Part shown: positions 7,280 to 15,862 of the stretch, one piece after another
Numbering within the stretch: position 1 is the stretch's first letter
Layout of the letters: each line of letters starts with the position of its first letter
Source of the DNA: Dinoroseobacter sp042096155
GTDB lineage: Bacteria > Pseudomonadota > Alphaproteobacteria > Rhodobacterales > Rhodobacteraceae
Direction of reading: 5' to 3'
Assembly (NCBI GenBank): GCA_042096155.1
Contig: JBELMC010000059.1
Span: 1-18,607 of the forward strand
Length of the DNA: 18,607 nucleotides
The notes under the pieces: model-generated
Told to the model about the DNA's origin: nothing
What the model saw: only the letters and a program-made list of their open reading frames with translations
Databases searched by the model: none
Program-made: the position numbers and the translations under genes

Positions 7280-8470
7280 ATGTCGACCCAGAACCCCGTC
7301 TTTATCCCAGGTCCCACCAATGTGCCGGATCGCTTGCGTCATGCGATGAACGCGCAGACCAGAGATCACCGCGCTCCCGATTTTGTTGACCTCTTGGCGC
7401 CTGTCTTACAGGATACAAAGGTGGTTTTTGGCACCAAGACTGGACAGGTCGTGACGTTTCCTGCGACCGGCACAGGCGGTTGGGAGGCCGCTTTGACCAA
7501 CACACTGAGTAAAGGCGATGCGGTGCTGGTGGGACGGTACGGGATGTTTAGCCACCGTTGGATTGATATGTGTGAACGTCACGGCCTTGATGTGCGCGTG
7601 ATTGACTGTGCTTGGGGCTCTGGCGCGCCGGTCGATGAATTTGCCAAAGCCTTGGCAGCGGACTCGCAGCACGCCATCAAAGCTGTCTTGGTGACCCATA
7701 ATGAGACCGCGACTGGTGTCGTGTCTGACATCGGGGCCGTGCGGGCAGTGCTGAATGGCGCGGACCATCCTGCGATGCTGATGGTCGATTGTGTGTCGTC
7801 TCTGGGGTCCATGCCGTTTGAGATGGACGCCTGGGGCGTGGATATTGCGATCTCAGGAAGTCAAAAAGGCTTCATGTTGTACACTGGGATGGCGATCATG
7901 GCTGTCTCGCAACGCGCTTTGGACGCGATGGAGACCGCGCGCCTTGCGCGGACATTCTTTGACTTCCGAGATATGATGGGCTCGAATGCAAAAGGAGGGT
8001 TTCCCTACACCCCTCCGTTGCAGCTGATCTACGGTTTGCGCGAAAGCCTCGACATGATTGCCGAAGAAGGGCTTGATAACGTTTACGCACGCCATACCCG
8101 GCTGGCCACGGGTGTGCGCGCGGCAATTGAGGCCTGGGGCCTCAAGCTGGTCGCCGAAACTCCAAAACTGTATTCCGACACCGTATCGACGATTTATGTG
8201 CCCGAAGGGTTCAACAGCAACGCGCTGGTGAACCATGCATTCGATGCGTATGGCGTATCATTTGGTGTCGGTTTGGGCCAAATGGATGGAAAAGCTTTCC
8301 GGATTGGGCATTTGGGGATGCTTACGGACGTGATGGTATTGTCTGGTCTGGCCACGATCGAGATGGCAATGGCAGATCTTGGATACCCGATCACATTGGG
8401 TTCGGGCGTTGCAGCGGCCCAAACGCATTTCCGCCAATCGACGGCAGTTGAACGTGCGAAAGTCGCATAA
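7280..8470 (+). CDS. bhcA: BhcA, aspartate-glyoxylate aminotransferase
   Basis: BhcA transfers the amino group of L-aspartate to glyoxylate, giving glycine and oxaloacetate, the exit product of the beta-hydroxyaspartate cycle. The 396-residue protein is a class V (fold-type I) aminotransferase of the serine-glyoxylate aminotransferase type. It begins with the PGPTNVPDRLRHAM substrate-binding segment, then has FPATGTGGWEAALTN for the PLP phosphate, MLMVDCVSSLGS with the PLP Asp, and K196 in SGSQKGFM as the Schiff-base lysine. The ATG at 7280 has AAAAGG nine bases upstream; the in-frame TTG at 7262 overlaps that site and is rejected. Class V transaminases of this type are also found in the serine cycle, but three further bhc genes follow, which supports this role. 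It is the first gene of bhcABCD and is probably controlled from the A+T-rich region upstream. Confidence 0.95.
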   Translation: MSTQNPVFIPGPTNVPDRLRHAMNAQTRDHRAPDFVDLLAPVLQDTKVVFGTKTGQVVTFPATGTGGWEAALTNTLSKGDAVLVGRYGMFSHRWIDMCERHGLDVRVIDCAWGSGAPVDEFAKALAADSQHAIKAVLVTHNETATGVVSDIGAVRAVLNGADHPAMLMVDCVSSLGSMPFEMDAWGVDIAISGSQKGFMLYTGMAIMAVSQRALDAMETARLARTFFDFRDMMGSNAKGGFPYTPPLQLIYGLRESLDMIAEEGLDNVYARHTRLATGVRAAIEAWGLKLVAETPKLYSDTVSTIYVPEGFNSNALVNHAFDAYGVSFGVGLGQMDGKAFRIGHLGMLTDVMVLSGLATIEMAMADLGYPITLGSGVAAAQTHFRQSTAVERAKVA

Positions 8471-8501
8471 CGGGTCCGATCCTCAGAAAGTCATGAATGA
8501 A

Positions 8502-9455
8502 ATGTATATACCGACCTTTGAAGATGTAAAAATTGCGCATCAGCGGATCGAGCCGCATATCCACCGCACACCGGTTTTGACCAGCAGCTACTTTAACGAC
8601 CTTGTCGGGGCGGAGCTGTTCTTTAAATGCGAAAATTTCCAGAAGGCTGGGGCCTTCAAGGTGCGTGGTGCGTCTAATGCTGTTTTCGGCCTGTCGGATG
8701 AAGATGCAAGCCGCGGTGTTTGTACCCATTCGTCGGGCAATCATGCCCTGTCGCTCAGCTATGCCGCCGGGCGGCGCGGTATTCCGTGCAACGTGGTCAT
8801 GCCGCGCACGGCACCGGATGCCAAGAAAGCTGCCGTGCGTGGCTATGGTGGCATCATTACCGAATGCGAGCCGTCGACCACCAGCCGTGAGGCCGTTTTT
8901 GGCCAAGTGCAAGCAGCCACAGGCGGTAATTTCGTGCATCCTTACAATGATCCGCGGGTCATTGCCGGGCAGGCCACATGCTCGCGTGAGTTTCTTGAAC
9001 AAACAGACGGGCTGGATATGATGGTTGCGCCCATCGGGGGTGGTGGGATGATCTCGGGCACATGCCTGACCCTGTCGACCCTTGCGCCCGAGGTGAAAAT
9101 CATCGCTTCCGAGCCCGAGCAGGCCGATGACGCGTATCGCTCGTTCAAATCGGGGCAAATCATTGCCGACGACGCGCCGGTGACGATTGCAGACGGCCTG
9201 AAAGTGCCACTGAAAGAGCTGACGTGGCATTTCGTTTCAAACCATGTGAGCGATATCCTGACCTGCTCTGAGCGGGAAATTATCGATGCGATGAAGCTGA
9301 CTTGGCAGCGCATGAAAATTGTAATGGAACCGAGCTGCGCGGTACCGCTCGCTTCAATCCTGAAAAACAAAGATCAATTCGCGGGCAAACGGGTCGGCGT
9401 CATCGTGACTGGTGGCAATGTCGATATGGATACATTGCCGTGGATTATGAATTAG
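8502..9455 (+). CDS. bhcB: BhcB, beta-hydroxyaspartate dehydratase
   Basis: BhcB removes water from beta-hydroxyaspartate, giving iminosuccinate, the substrate of BhcD. The 317-residue product is a fold-type II PLP enzyme of the serine/threonine dehydratase and serine racemase family. The lysine motif is GAFKVRGA (K53), followed by the SSGNHA loop and the PLP-phosphate loop GGGGMISG; the C-terminus has VTGGNVD. The start could be the ATG at 8502 or 8493, three codons apart. 8502 is preferred because AGAAAG at 8485-8490 is then 11 bases away rather than 2. It begins 31 bases after bhcA and ends 12 bases before bhcC, so the three are co-transcribed. By sequence alone it could be called threonine dehydratase; the specific name comes from cluster context. 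Confidence 0.93.
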   Translation: MYIPTFEDVKIAHQRIEPHIHRTPVLTSSYFNDLVGAELFFKCENFQKAGAFKVRGASNAVFGLSDEDASRGVCTHSSGNHALSLSYAAGRRGIPCNVVMPRTAPDAKKAAVRGYGGIITECEPSTTSREAVFGQVQAATGGNFVHPYNDPRVIAGQATCSREFLEQTDGLDMMVAPIGGGGMISGTCLTLSTLAPEVKIIASEPEQADDAYRSFKSGQIIADDAPVTIADGLKVPLKELTWHFVSNHVSDILTCSEREIIDAMKLTWQRMKIVMEPSCAVPLASILKNKDQFAGKRVGVIVTGGNVDMDTLPWIMN

Positions 9456-9467
9456 AGGAACCAAAAC

Positions 9468-10631
9468 ATGAACGCATCCACCAAATTTGAAGTTCTTGAG
9501 GTCGGCTATAACGTCCCTGCCGCGGTTGGTATGGACGAGTCAGACGTGCAAACGCCCGCCTTGATCATTGATCTGGACGCGCTGGAGCGCAACATCAAGA
9601 AAATGGGCGACTGGGCAAAGGCCCATAAAATGCGTCACCGAGTTCACGGTAAGATGCACAAATCTGTCGATGTGGCCCATCTGCAAATGGATCTGGGCGG
9701 TGCGTGTGGCGTGTGTTGCCAAAAGGTCTCCGAGGCTGAAGCCTTCGCGCGCGGTGGCATCAAAGATGTGTTGGTGTCCAACCAAGTCCGCGATCCGCAG
9801 AAAATCGATCGGTTGGCCCGTATCCCGAACCATGGCGCACGCACGTTGTGTTGCGTCGATGACGTTACAAATGTGGCAGACCTGTCTGCAGCGGCCCAAA
9901 AGCATGCGACTGAGATCGAGTGCCTGGTGGAAATTGATTGTGGCGCAGGGCGCTGTGGTGTGACGTCTACTCCCGCCGTGGTCGAGATTGCGAAAGCGGT
10001 CGACGCGGCGCCAGGTCTTAAGTTTGCCGGCATCCAAGCCTATCAGGGCGCAATGCAGCATATGGACAGTTACGACGAGCGAAAGGCCAAGATCCAGATC
10101 GCGGTCGCCATGGTCAAAGATGCAGTCGATACTTTGAAAGCAGAGGGGCTCGACTGCGACATTGTCGGCGGTGGCGGCACTGGGTCATATTATTTTGAGG
10201 GGACCAGCGGCGTCTATAACGAGCTGCAATGTGGCTCTTATGCCTTCATGGATGCTGATTACGGTCGCATTCTGGATAAAGACGGCAAGCGGATCGATCA
10301 GGGCGAGTGGGAAAACGCACTGTTTATCCTGACTTCGATCATGAGCCATGCCAAAGTCGACAAAGCAATCTGCGACGCAGGGCTTAAAGCACAATCCGTC
10401 GACAGTGGATTGCCGTTCATTTTCGGCCGTAAAGATGTGGAATATGTCAAATGCTCGGACGAGCATGGCGTGATTGCTGATCCGAATGGTGTGCTCAGCG
10501 TCAATGATAAGCTAAAGCTCGTCCCTGGCCACTGCGATCCCACATGTAACGTCCATGACTGGTATGTCGGGGTGCGCAATGGCAAAGTCGAAACCGTTTG
10601 GCCGGTGACTGCACGCGGCTATGCCTATTAA
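9468..10631 (+). CDS. bhcC: BhcC, beta-hydroxyaspartate aldolase
   Basis: BhcC joins glycine and glyoxylate to form beta-hydroxyaspartate, the carbon-carbon bond-forming step of the cycle. The 387-residue protein belongs to the D-threonine aldolase / alanine-racemase-like fold-type III PLP family. The N-terminal segment has TPALIIDLDALERNI and the lysine motif HRVHGKMHKS (likely PLP lysine K62). VGGGGTGSY forms the phosphate loop. Near the C-terminus PGHCDPTC supplies the divalent-metal ligands H355 and D357 seen in D-threonine aldolases. The ATG follows AGAGGA (9454-9459) with eight bases of spacing, overlapping the bhcB stop. A hairpin with a T-run lies directly after its stop codon. A generic D-threonine aldolase call would fit the sequence, but cluster context favours BhcC strongly. 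Confidence 0.95.
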   Translation: MNASTKFEVLEVGYNVPAAVGMDESDVQTPALIIDLDALERNIKKMGDWAKAHKMRHRVHGKMHKSVDVAHLQMDLGGACGVCCQKVSEAEAFARGGIKDVLVSNQVRDPQKIDRLARIPNHGARTLCCVDDVTNVADLSAAAQKHATEIECLVEIDCGAGRCGVTSTPAVVEIAKAVDAAPGLKFAGIQAYQGAMQHMDSYDERKAKIQIAVAMVKDAVDTLKAEGLDCDIVGGGGTGSYYFEGTSGVYNELQCGSYAFMDADYGRILDKDGKRIDQGEWENALFILTSIMSHAKVDKAICDAGLKAQSVDSGLPFIFGRKDVEYVKCSDEHGVIADPNGVLSVNDKLKLVPGHCDPTCNVHDWYVGVRNGKVETVWPVTARGYAY

Positions 10632-10641
10632 TCCTCTCTGG

Positions 10642-10669
10642 CCGCGCAGCTGAACGCCTGCGCGGTTTT
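10642..10669 (+). terminator. Terminator-like hairpin between bhcC and bhcD
   Basis: A perfect 8-bp stem, CCGCGCAG (10642-10649) and CTGCGCGG (10658-10665), with an 8-base loop is followed at once by TTTTCTCT. It starts 10 bases after the bhcC stop. The form is that of an intrinsic terminator. Because bhcD follows on the same strand it may act as a partial attenuator that sets bhcD below bhcABC. Confidence 0.65.
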
Positions 10670-10731
10670 CTCTATCGCGTTTTGCGAGAAAACTACGCTC
10701 CAGCTGATCTTGTGTGCAAAAAGGTGCCGCT

Positions 10732-11715
10732 ATGTCTGATGCCCAATCCCTCATAATTGTTAACGAAGAGATCGCTCAGAAAGTGGTGACCGACGCCATC
10801 GCCTTTGATGCTGTCCATGATATTTTCGCAGCCATGGCCTCCGGTGAGGCCTATAATTTTCCAGTGATCCGTGAGGCGATTGGGCATGCGGATGCGCTTT
10901 ATGGTTTCAAAGCCGGCTTCGACAAAACGGGACTTAGTCTGGGGGTCAAAGCGGGGGGATATTGGCCGGGCAACATCGACAAAGGTTTGACAAACCATCA
11001 ATCGACTGTGTTTCTGTTTGATCCGGATACGGGGCGTCTTGTCGGCCTTGTGGCCGGCAATTACCTGACAGCGGTGCGAACAGCGGCGTCCTCGGCCGTT
11101 TCGATCAACGCGCTGTCACGTCCGGACAGCAAGGTGCTCGGTATGGTCGGTGCAGGCCATCAATCCACGTTCCAATTGCGCGCCGCCGCGCGTCAGCGTG
11201 CCTTTGAGAAGGTTGTTGCATGGAACCATCATCCTGAAATGCTGCCGCGTCTGCAAGCTGTTGCAATCGAGCTTGGTCTTGCGTTTGAGGCTGTCTCTCG
11301 GGAACAGCTTGGCGCACAAGCCGATGTCATCATTACAATTACCAGTGCTTTCACGCCGCTTATTGAGGCGAGATGGATCAAGCCGGGCACCCACATTGCT
11401 TGCATGGGGACAGACACTGTAGGAAAGCAAGAAGTTGCTGCGCGCCTTTTGTCCAACGCCACCGTGTTTACCGACGAAGTTGCTCAGTCGGTCAGCCTTG
11501 GCGAGGCGCAGCATGCGATCAAAGAAGGACTGATCACAGAGACTGATATCATCCCGATTGGCAAAGTATTAAACGGTACGCATGCGGGCCGGACAAATGC
11601 GGATGAGATCACCTTGTTCGACGGCACTGGCGTTGGGCTTCAGGATCTTGCCGTGGCCTCTGTCGCTGCGAAACAAGCCCGCGCCCAAGGCTTGGGCACG
11701 CTTGCATCGTTGTGA
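10732..11715 (+). CDS. bhcD: BhcD, iminosuccinate reductase
   Basis: BhcD reduces iminosuccinate to L-aspartate with NAD(P)H and so regenerates the amino donor for BhcA. The 327-residue protein belongs to the ornithine cyclodeaminase / mu-crystallin family. It has the catalytic-lysine region LGVKAGGYWPGN (K73), the conserved LTAVRTAASSA helix (R116), and a Rossmann dinucleotide loop GMVGAGHQS at 137-145. The C-terminal half has ITSAFTPLIEARWIKPGTHI and GTDTVGKQE, as in the family. The ATG at 10732 has AAAGG seven to eight bases upstream; an in-frame GTG at 10714 overlaps that site. It is 100 bases from bhcC, across a terminator-like hairpin. Taken alone it would be called ornithine cyclodeaminase-like; its neighbours point to BhcD. 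Confidence 0.94.
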   Translation: MSDAQSLIIVNEEIAQKVVTDAIAFDAVHDIFAAMASGEAYNFPVIREAIGHADALYGFKAGFDKTGLSLGVKAGGYWPGNIDKGLTNHQSTVFLFDPDTGRLVGLVAGNYLTAVRTAASSAVSINALSRPDSKVLGMVGAGHQSTFQLRAAARQRAFEKVVAWNHHPEMLPRLQAVAIELGLAFEAVSREQLGAQADVIITITSAFTPLIEARWIKPGTHIACMGTDTVGKQEVAARLLSNATVFTDEVAQSVSLGEAQHAIKEGLITETDIIPIGKVLNGTHAGRTNADEITLFDGTGVGLQDLAVASVAAKQARAQGLGTLASL

Positions 11716-11774
11716 CTATTTTTGGTCTTGCGCAAGATCGCCTCGAATTTTCCATATTGAACCAAAACGAGCAG

Positions 11775-11819
11775 CGATTTGGGAATTTCTGAGAGGCAGG
11801 CGCCGCCTATTCCAAATCG
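11775..11819 (-). terminator. Hairpin at the gntR / bhcD convergence
   Basis: Left arm CGATTTGGGAAT (11775-11786) pairs with right arm ATTCCAAATCG (11809-11819) with one bulged base, and a small inner AGGC/GCCT stem lies between them. The right arm is inside the end of the GntR gene. On the minus strand TTTT follows only about seven bases past the stem, and on the plus strand no T-run follows. It may end gntR transcription or insulate the two convergent units, but the form is not classical. Confidence 0.35.
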
Positions 11820-12514
11820 TCTAGAAGACCTGCTTCGTCGACAAGCGGCGTGGGGTGCACATAGGCTTCTATCTGTTCGCGCAGGCTCTCCCAATGAGCG
11901 ATTGCGACACTGACCGCACGGCTGGCATCGCCTCGGGCGCACGCATTGATAATCAAGTCATGTTCGTCCATGGCCCGTTCAAAACGACGGCTGTCATGGG
12001 AATTTGTTCCGCTATAAAATTTATGTGACATCCGGGTCTGATCGATCAATAATCGTTCCAAGGCTGGGCCCAGATAAGGGTTTCCAGCGATCTCGCACAA
12101 TGCCACATGAAATCCATAATCCGCCAGGGCCATAGCGGCGGCATTGCGTGCAACCCGGGCTTTGCGAACGTTGGCTTGCGCTGCACGCAATTGATACAGC
12201 GCACTTTCGCTGCAGCCTTCCACAGCCTGTCGGGCGATCAGCGCGTGCAGCAGCGGGGCAGAGGCATAGAACTGCCGCAACCGTGCCAGCTCGATTTGGC
12301 TGACCTCTGCGCCGCGGCCCGGTGCAAGTGTGATAAAACCTGCCGCTGCCAATTTTTGAAAAACCTCGCGCATCGGCGTCCGCGACAAACCATAAGCGTC
12401 ACATAAAGGCGCTTCTTCCAGGGAAACACCTGGGCGCAACTCCATCTTCAGGATTCGGGTCTTTAGGTTGTCGAGAGCAACGTCTTTGGGGGTCATCATC
12501 TTAGGGTTGTACAT
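11807..12514 (-). CDS. GntR-family regulator with FCD domain
   Basis: This 235-residue transcription factor has an N-terminal winged helix-turn-helix near residues 8-72 (LEEAPLCDAYGLSRTPMREV, the typical GntR recognition region) and an all-helical FCD ligand domain near 80-215. Metal/ligand positions of FCD regulators can be seen: D132 and H136 in ADYGFHVAL, H185 in DEHDLI, and H207 in AIAHWESL. The ATG at 12514 has no clear ribosome binding site; an ATG at 12499 is no better. It lies 42 bases downstream of the ABC exporter on the same strand and convergent with bhcD. FCD regulators often sense small carboxylates, so control of the importer or of C2-acid metabolism is possible, but its ligand and targets are unknown. 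Confidence 0.9.
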   Translation of the reverse strand: MYNPKMMTPKDVALDNLKTRILKMELRPGVSLEEAPLCDAYGLSRTPMREVFQKLAAAGFITLAPGRGAEVSQIELARLRQFYASAPLLHALIARQAVEGCSESALYQLRAAQANVRKARVARNAAAMALADYGFHVALCEIAGNPYLGPALERLLIDQTRMSHKFYSGTNSHDSRRFERAMDEHDLIINACARGDASRAVSVAIAHWESLREQIEAYVHPTPLVDEAGLLDDLE

Positions 12515-12556
12515 GAAGGAGATCTAGGCAAGGGGCCAGACCGAGTTCTCCACAAG

Positions 12557-14338
12557 TTATAGCAGCTGGGCCTTGCTTTCTTCAGCGGCTTGCAGATCAT
12601 GAAGCGTTTTGTACAAACCACCTTGCGCCAAAAGATCCGAGTGAGTGCCCTGCTGCACAACGCGGCCCGCCTCCATGACTACGATTTTATCGGCATTGCG
12701 GATGGTCGACAATCGATGCGCGATAACCAAGGTCGTTTGCATGCCGGACAATGTGTCTAGCGCCACCTGCACGGCGCTTTCGGATTTGGCATCCAGCGCT
12801 GAGGTCGGTTCGTCCAACAACAAGATCGGCGCACCGCGCAAGAAGGCCCGCGCGATGGCGACCCGCTGTTTTTGTCCACCAGACAGGCGCGAGCCTCGGG
12901 GACCGACGGCACTGTCCAAGCCGTTCGATAACGTCGGCAGAAAATCAAGGACATGGGCATTGCTTAGAGCGGTCTCAAAGATGTCGGCGGCGACCTCTTT
13001 CTGGTCGAGCAGGATATTTTCCCGAAGGCTTTCATCGAACAAAAGAGTATCTTGGCTGACCACCGAAAATAACGCGCGCAAATCGCTGAGTTTAAGGTGT
13101 TGCACGACAGTATCGCCGATTTGAACCGTGCCGTGTGTTGGATCGACCAACCGGGTCAGTAATTTAAAAATCGTCGACTTGCCCGCTGCTGACGGCCCGA
13201 CAATGGCGGTGGTTTGACCTGCCTCAGCGGTAAACGACACACCGCGCAGAACCTCTTGGCTGCCATAGGAGAGATGAACGTTGTGAAATGACAGACCAGC
13301 CCCCTGCAGGCCATCGGCCGCGACCGGTTGCGCGGGCGAGTTTATCGTGGGTTTGCGGTCGAGCAACGAAAACACACGGTCAAGGCTCGCAGCCGCGACT
13401 TGCCAAACGCCCGAGATCCCCGCCAAGCGGCGTAGCGGATCAAATGCCAGCGCAATAGCGGTGAAAAACGACATGAATTGGCCGACTGTCTTATCGCCAG
13501 CTATGATCTCGCTGGCTCCGAACAGCAGCACCAGGACCAGACCGAGCCCTACGATAATATCCACCATCCCGGGCATGACTGCGGACGCCAAAGCAGCTTT
13601 GACATGATGATAGACCGAGCGGTCCATAAGCTTTCGGAACAGGTTGGTTTGGTGATCTTCGATCGCATTCAGTTTGACGGTTTCAACACCGTGAAATATT
13701 TCATCCAAACGTGTGGCCAGACCGGCAGCCACATTTCGCGCTTGGGCGGATTTTCGGCGCACATAGCGCTGGGCGAAGATCGAAGGCAATATCAGCAGCG
13801 GCGTGCCGATAGTGGCGACAAGTGTCCAGCGCCAATCGACATTCAGAGCCACAAACATCAATGAGATCAGCGCAATGAAATCGCGTCCGGCCCCTCGGAT
13901 CAGGGCCTGCCAGACCTGCGCAATCGCCGTCGTATCGCCCTGGATGCGACTGATTAAACTGCCAGGCGGATTGACGCTGAAATACTGAAATTCCAGTCTC
14001 AGCAAATGGCGCAGCATGTCGACTTGCAGCTCTGCCATCATTTCTTGTGAAAGACGGGCCATCAAAGTGCGTTGGATGACGCCCGTGCTTGCGCGGACCA
14101 CGAAGATCGACATGATTATGCTTGCGACCCAGCCGATTGCCCCTTTGTCGCCGCCAACAAAGATAGTGTCGAACATTGGTTGCAATATATAGGCCAGCGC
14201 ACCGATCATCGAGCCCTCGATCACCATCAGCACCACTGCAAATGCCAACATTCCGGCGCGTTTACGCATATACTTGCGCCAAACCCGGGCCAGCAAAGCG
14301 CTGGATTTATGGGTTGTGTTGTCTTGCACGATATTCAT
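12557..14338 (-). CDS. MsbA-like ABC exporter (fused membrane and ATPase domains)
   Basis: This 593-residue half-transporter of the ABC exporter type acts as a dimer in the inner membrane. The membrane domain spans about residues 25-320 with six expected helices (for example LAFAVVLMVIEGSMIGALAY and GLGLVLVLLFGASEI). The ATPase follows from about 345: Walker A GPSAAGKST at 381-389, Q429, signature LSGGQ at 485-489, Walker B ILLLDE at 505-510, and switch H541. All catalytic residues are intact. It resembles lipid A/phospholipid flippases of the MsbA group, but substrates in this superfamily cannot be read from sequence. It sits 76 bases after livF and 42 before the GntR gene, so it may share their transcript. 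Confidence 0.92.
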   Translation of the reverse strand: MNIVQDNTTHKSSALLARVWRKYMRKRAGMLAFAVVLMVIEGSMIGALAYILQPMFDTIFVGGDKGAIGWVASIIMSIFVVRASTGVIQRTLMARLSQEMMAELQVDMLRHLLRLEFQYFSVNPPGSLISRIQGDTTAIAQVWQALIRGAGRDFIALISLMFVALNVDWRWTLVATIGTPLLILPSIFAQRYVRRKSAQARNVAAGLATRLDEIFHGVETVKLNAIEDHQTNLFRKLMDRSVYHHVKAALASAVMPGMVDIIVGLGLVLVLLFGASEIIAGDKTVGQFMSFFTAIALAFDPLRRLAGISGVWQVAAASLDRVFSLLDRKPTINSPAQPVAADGLQGAGLSFHNVHLSYGSQEVLRGVSFTAEAGQTTAIVGPSAAGKSTIFKLLTRLVDPTHGTVQIGDTVVQHLKLSDLRALFSVVSQDTLLFDESLRENILLDQKEVAADIFETALSNAHVLDFLPTLSNGLDSAVGPRGSRLSGGQKQRVAIARAFLRGAPILLLDEPTSALDAKSESAVQVALDTLSGMQTTLVIAHRLSTIRNADKIVVMEAGRVVQQGTHSDLLAQGGLYKTLHDLQAAEESKAQLL

Positions 14339-14414
14339 CGGCGCTGCGCAATCCTATGTCGTATCAATTGTGATTGCCCGATACAGGTTTGGTAAAGCTG
14401 GTGCAATGCACTGA

Positions 14415-15116
14415 TCAGAGCCCGAGATAGCGTTCCATCACGTCCGGTTCGGCACGCAGGGCGTTTGAGGTACCCGACCAGACAACGCGTCCGCGTTCGA
14501 TCACAAAATTCCGGTCTGCAATCCGCAGAAGATCACGTAAATTCTTATCGACGACCAGGATCGATAGGCCTTGGTCCTTGATTTGTTTTAGCGCCGCCCA
14601 GATTTTTTGACGTATCAGCGGAGCGAGCCCTTCAGTCGCCTCGTCGAGGATCAGTAGTTTGGGGTTGGTCATCAATGCGCGTCCTACGGCCAGCATCTGC
14701 TGTTCGCCGCCCGATAGCAGATTGCCCATGGAGTTGCGGCGCTCGGCCAGCTCGGGAAAAAGATCGAAGACTTTTTCAACGGTCCAAGGATCGCGCTGGT
14801 TCAAATGGTTCGACGAAGTGGCGACGAGATTTTCCCACATCGTTAAGTTTGGAAAGATCTGTCGCCCCTCAGGCACAAGCCCTATCCCCAGATTGGCCGT
14901 CTTGAATGAGGGTTGGCCGACAAGCTCGACCCCGTCGAACTGGATCGAGCCGCTCGTTGGTTCGATAATTCCAAGGATCGAGTTGATCGTTGTCGTCTTG
15001 CCCATACCATTGCGGCCGAGCACGGTTGCCACCTCGCCTGCGCCGATCGTCAGGTCGATGCCAAACAGGGCCTGGCTGTTGCCGTAATGGGTGACGACTT
15101 TGGTCAGGTTCAGCAT
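14415..15116 (-). CDS. livF: LivF-type ABC importer ATPase
   Basis: This 233-residue ATPase is one of two nucleotide-binding subunits of a branched-chain-amino-acid-type (HAAT) importer. Walker A is GRNGMGKTT (34-42), signature LSGGEQQ (134-140), and Walker B LLILDE (154-159). The family's EGRQIFPNLTMWENL segment is present. The switch region reads ILVVDKN in place of the usual ILLVEQN, and Walker B is followed by ATEGLAP rather than PSEGLAP. I regard these as subfamily variants, not defects. The start ATG lies inside the end of livG (7-base overlap), indicating translational coupling. It is the last gene of the livHMGF block. Confidence 0.95.
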   Translation of the reverse strand: MLNLTKVVTHYGNSQALFGIDLTIGAGEVATVLGRNGMGKTTTINSILGIIEPTSGSIQFDGVELVGQPSFKTANLGIGLVPEGRQIFPNLTMWENLVATSSNHLNQRDPWTVEKVFDLFPELAERRNSMGNLLSGGEQQMLAVGRALMTNPKLLILDEATEGLAPLIRQKIWAALKQIKDQGLSILVVDKNLRDLLRIADRNFVIERGRVVWSGTSNALRAEPDVMERYLGL

Positions 15117-15862
15117 CCCTCTTCCTCGCCCAGATAGGCCTGGCGCACAGCGGCGTTGGCGCGGATTTCGTCAGGGGCGCCGGTGGCGATGATATGACCA
15201 TAGACCAACACCGATATGCGGTCGGCCAAGGCGAAGACCGCGTCCATATCATGCTCGATCAGCAAAATGGTGCGTGCGCCCTTCAAGGTTTTCAAAAAGT
15301 CAACCATTCGGGCGCTTTCATCCGAGCCAAGTCCGGCCATCGGTTCATCCAGCAGCATCAGGGGCGCATCAGACGCCAATGCGATGGCAATTTCCATCAA
15401 ACGATGCTCGCCGTGGCTCAGGTTCACAGTCGGCTCGTTTGCCCTGGCTTCCAGGCCGACCGCTGCCAGATGCGCGCGGGCTGCGTCGCGTAGGCTTTCA
15501 ATTGCGCGAGCGGGCTTCACGAACCGAAATGAATGGCCTTGTTTGGCCTGCACCGCCAGTGCGATGTTATCGAGAACCGACATCTCCATCACCAGCGATG
15601 TAATCTGAAACGAGCGGGTGATCCCCAGCTTGGCCCGCGCATAGGCCGGTGTTGCAGTGATATCTTGCCGATCAAAAACGATGGTGCCACTGTCGGGCTT
15701 TAGCGCGCCAGACAGCTGTGAGATCAACGTTGTCTTGCCAGCACCGTTGGGTCCTATAATCGCATGGAGCTCGCCCGCCGTGACCTCCAGAGTGATATTG
15801 TCAGTGGCCTTAATCCCGCCAAAGCTTTTGTTCAGGCCAGTGATGCTAAGAAGTGGGTTCAT
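15110..15862 (-). CDS. livG: LivG-type ABC importer ATPase
   Basis: This 250-residue ATPase pairs with LivF. Walker A is GPNGAGKTT (37-45), the signature is the LivG-type LSHGE (148-152), Walker B is LMLLDE (168-173), and the switch histidine is H204 in LIEHDMDAV. The open frame runs back to 16075, but that extension overlaps livM and has no family sequence. The ATG at 15862 overlaps the livM stop by four bases (ATGA) and gives the expected N-terminus MNPLLSITGLNKSFGG. Overlaps at both ends place it firmly in the livHMGF operon. Confidence 0.96.
   Translation of the reverse strand: MNPLLSITGLNKSFGGIKATDNITLEVTAGELHAIIGPNGAGKTTLISQLSGALKPDSGTIVFDRQDITATPAYARAKLGITRSFQITSLVMEMSVLDNIALAVQAKQGHSFRFVKPARAIESLRDAARAHLAAVGLEARANEPTVNLSHGEHRLMEIAIALASDAPLMLLDEPMAGLGSDESARMVDFLKTLKGARTILLIEHDMDAVFALADRISVLVYGHIIATGAPDEIRANAAVRQAYLGEEEGC

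Noticed and set aside
7102..7320. Minus-strand open frame of 72 codons across the bhcR-bhcA gap
   Set aside because: It is rich in Ile, Phe and Lys only because the DNA is A+T-rich, has no ribosome binding site, overlaps the start of bhcA and covers the regulatory region.
11726..11737. Perfect palindrome TCTTGCGCAAGA after bhcD
   Set aside because: There is no T-run after it and no match I know to a regulator site. A single 12-bp palindrome is too weak to call, though a GntR-type site is not excluded.
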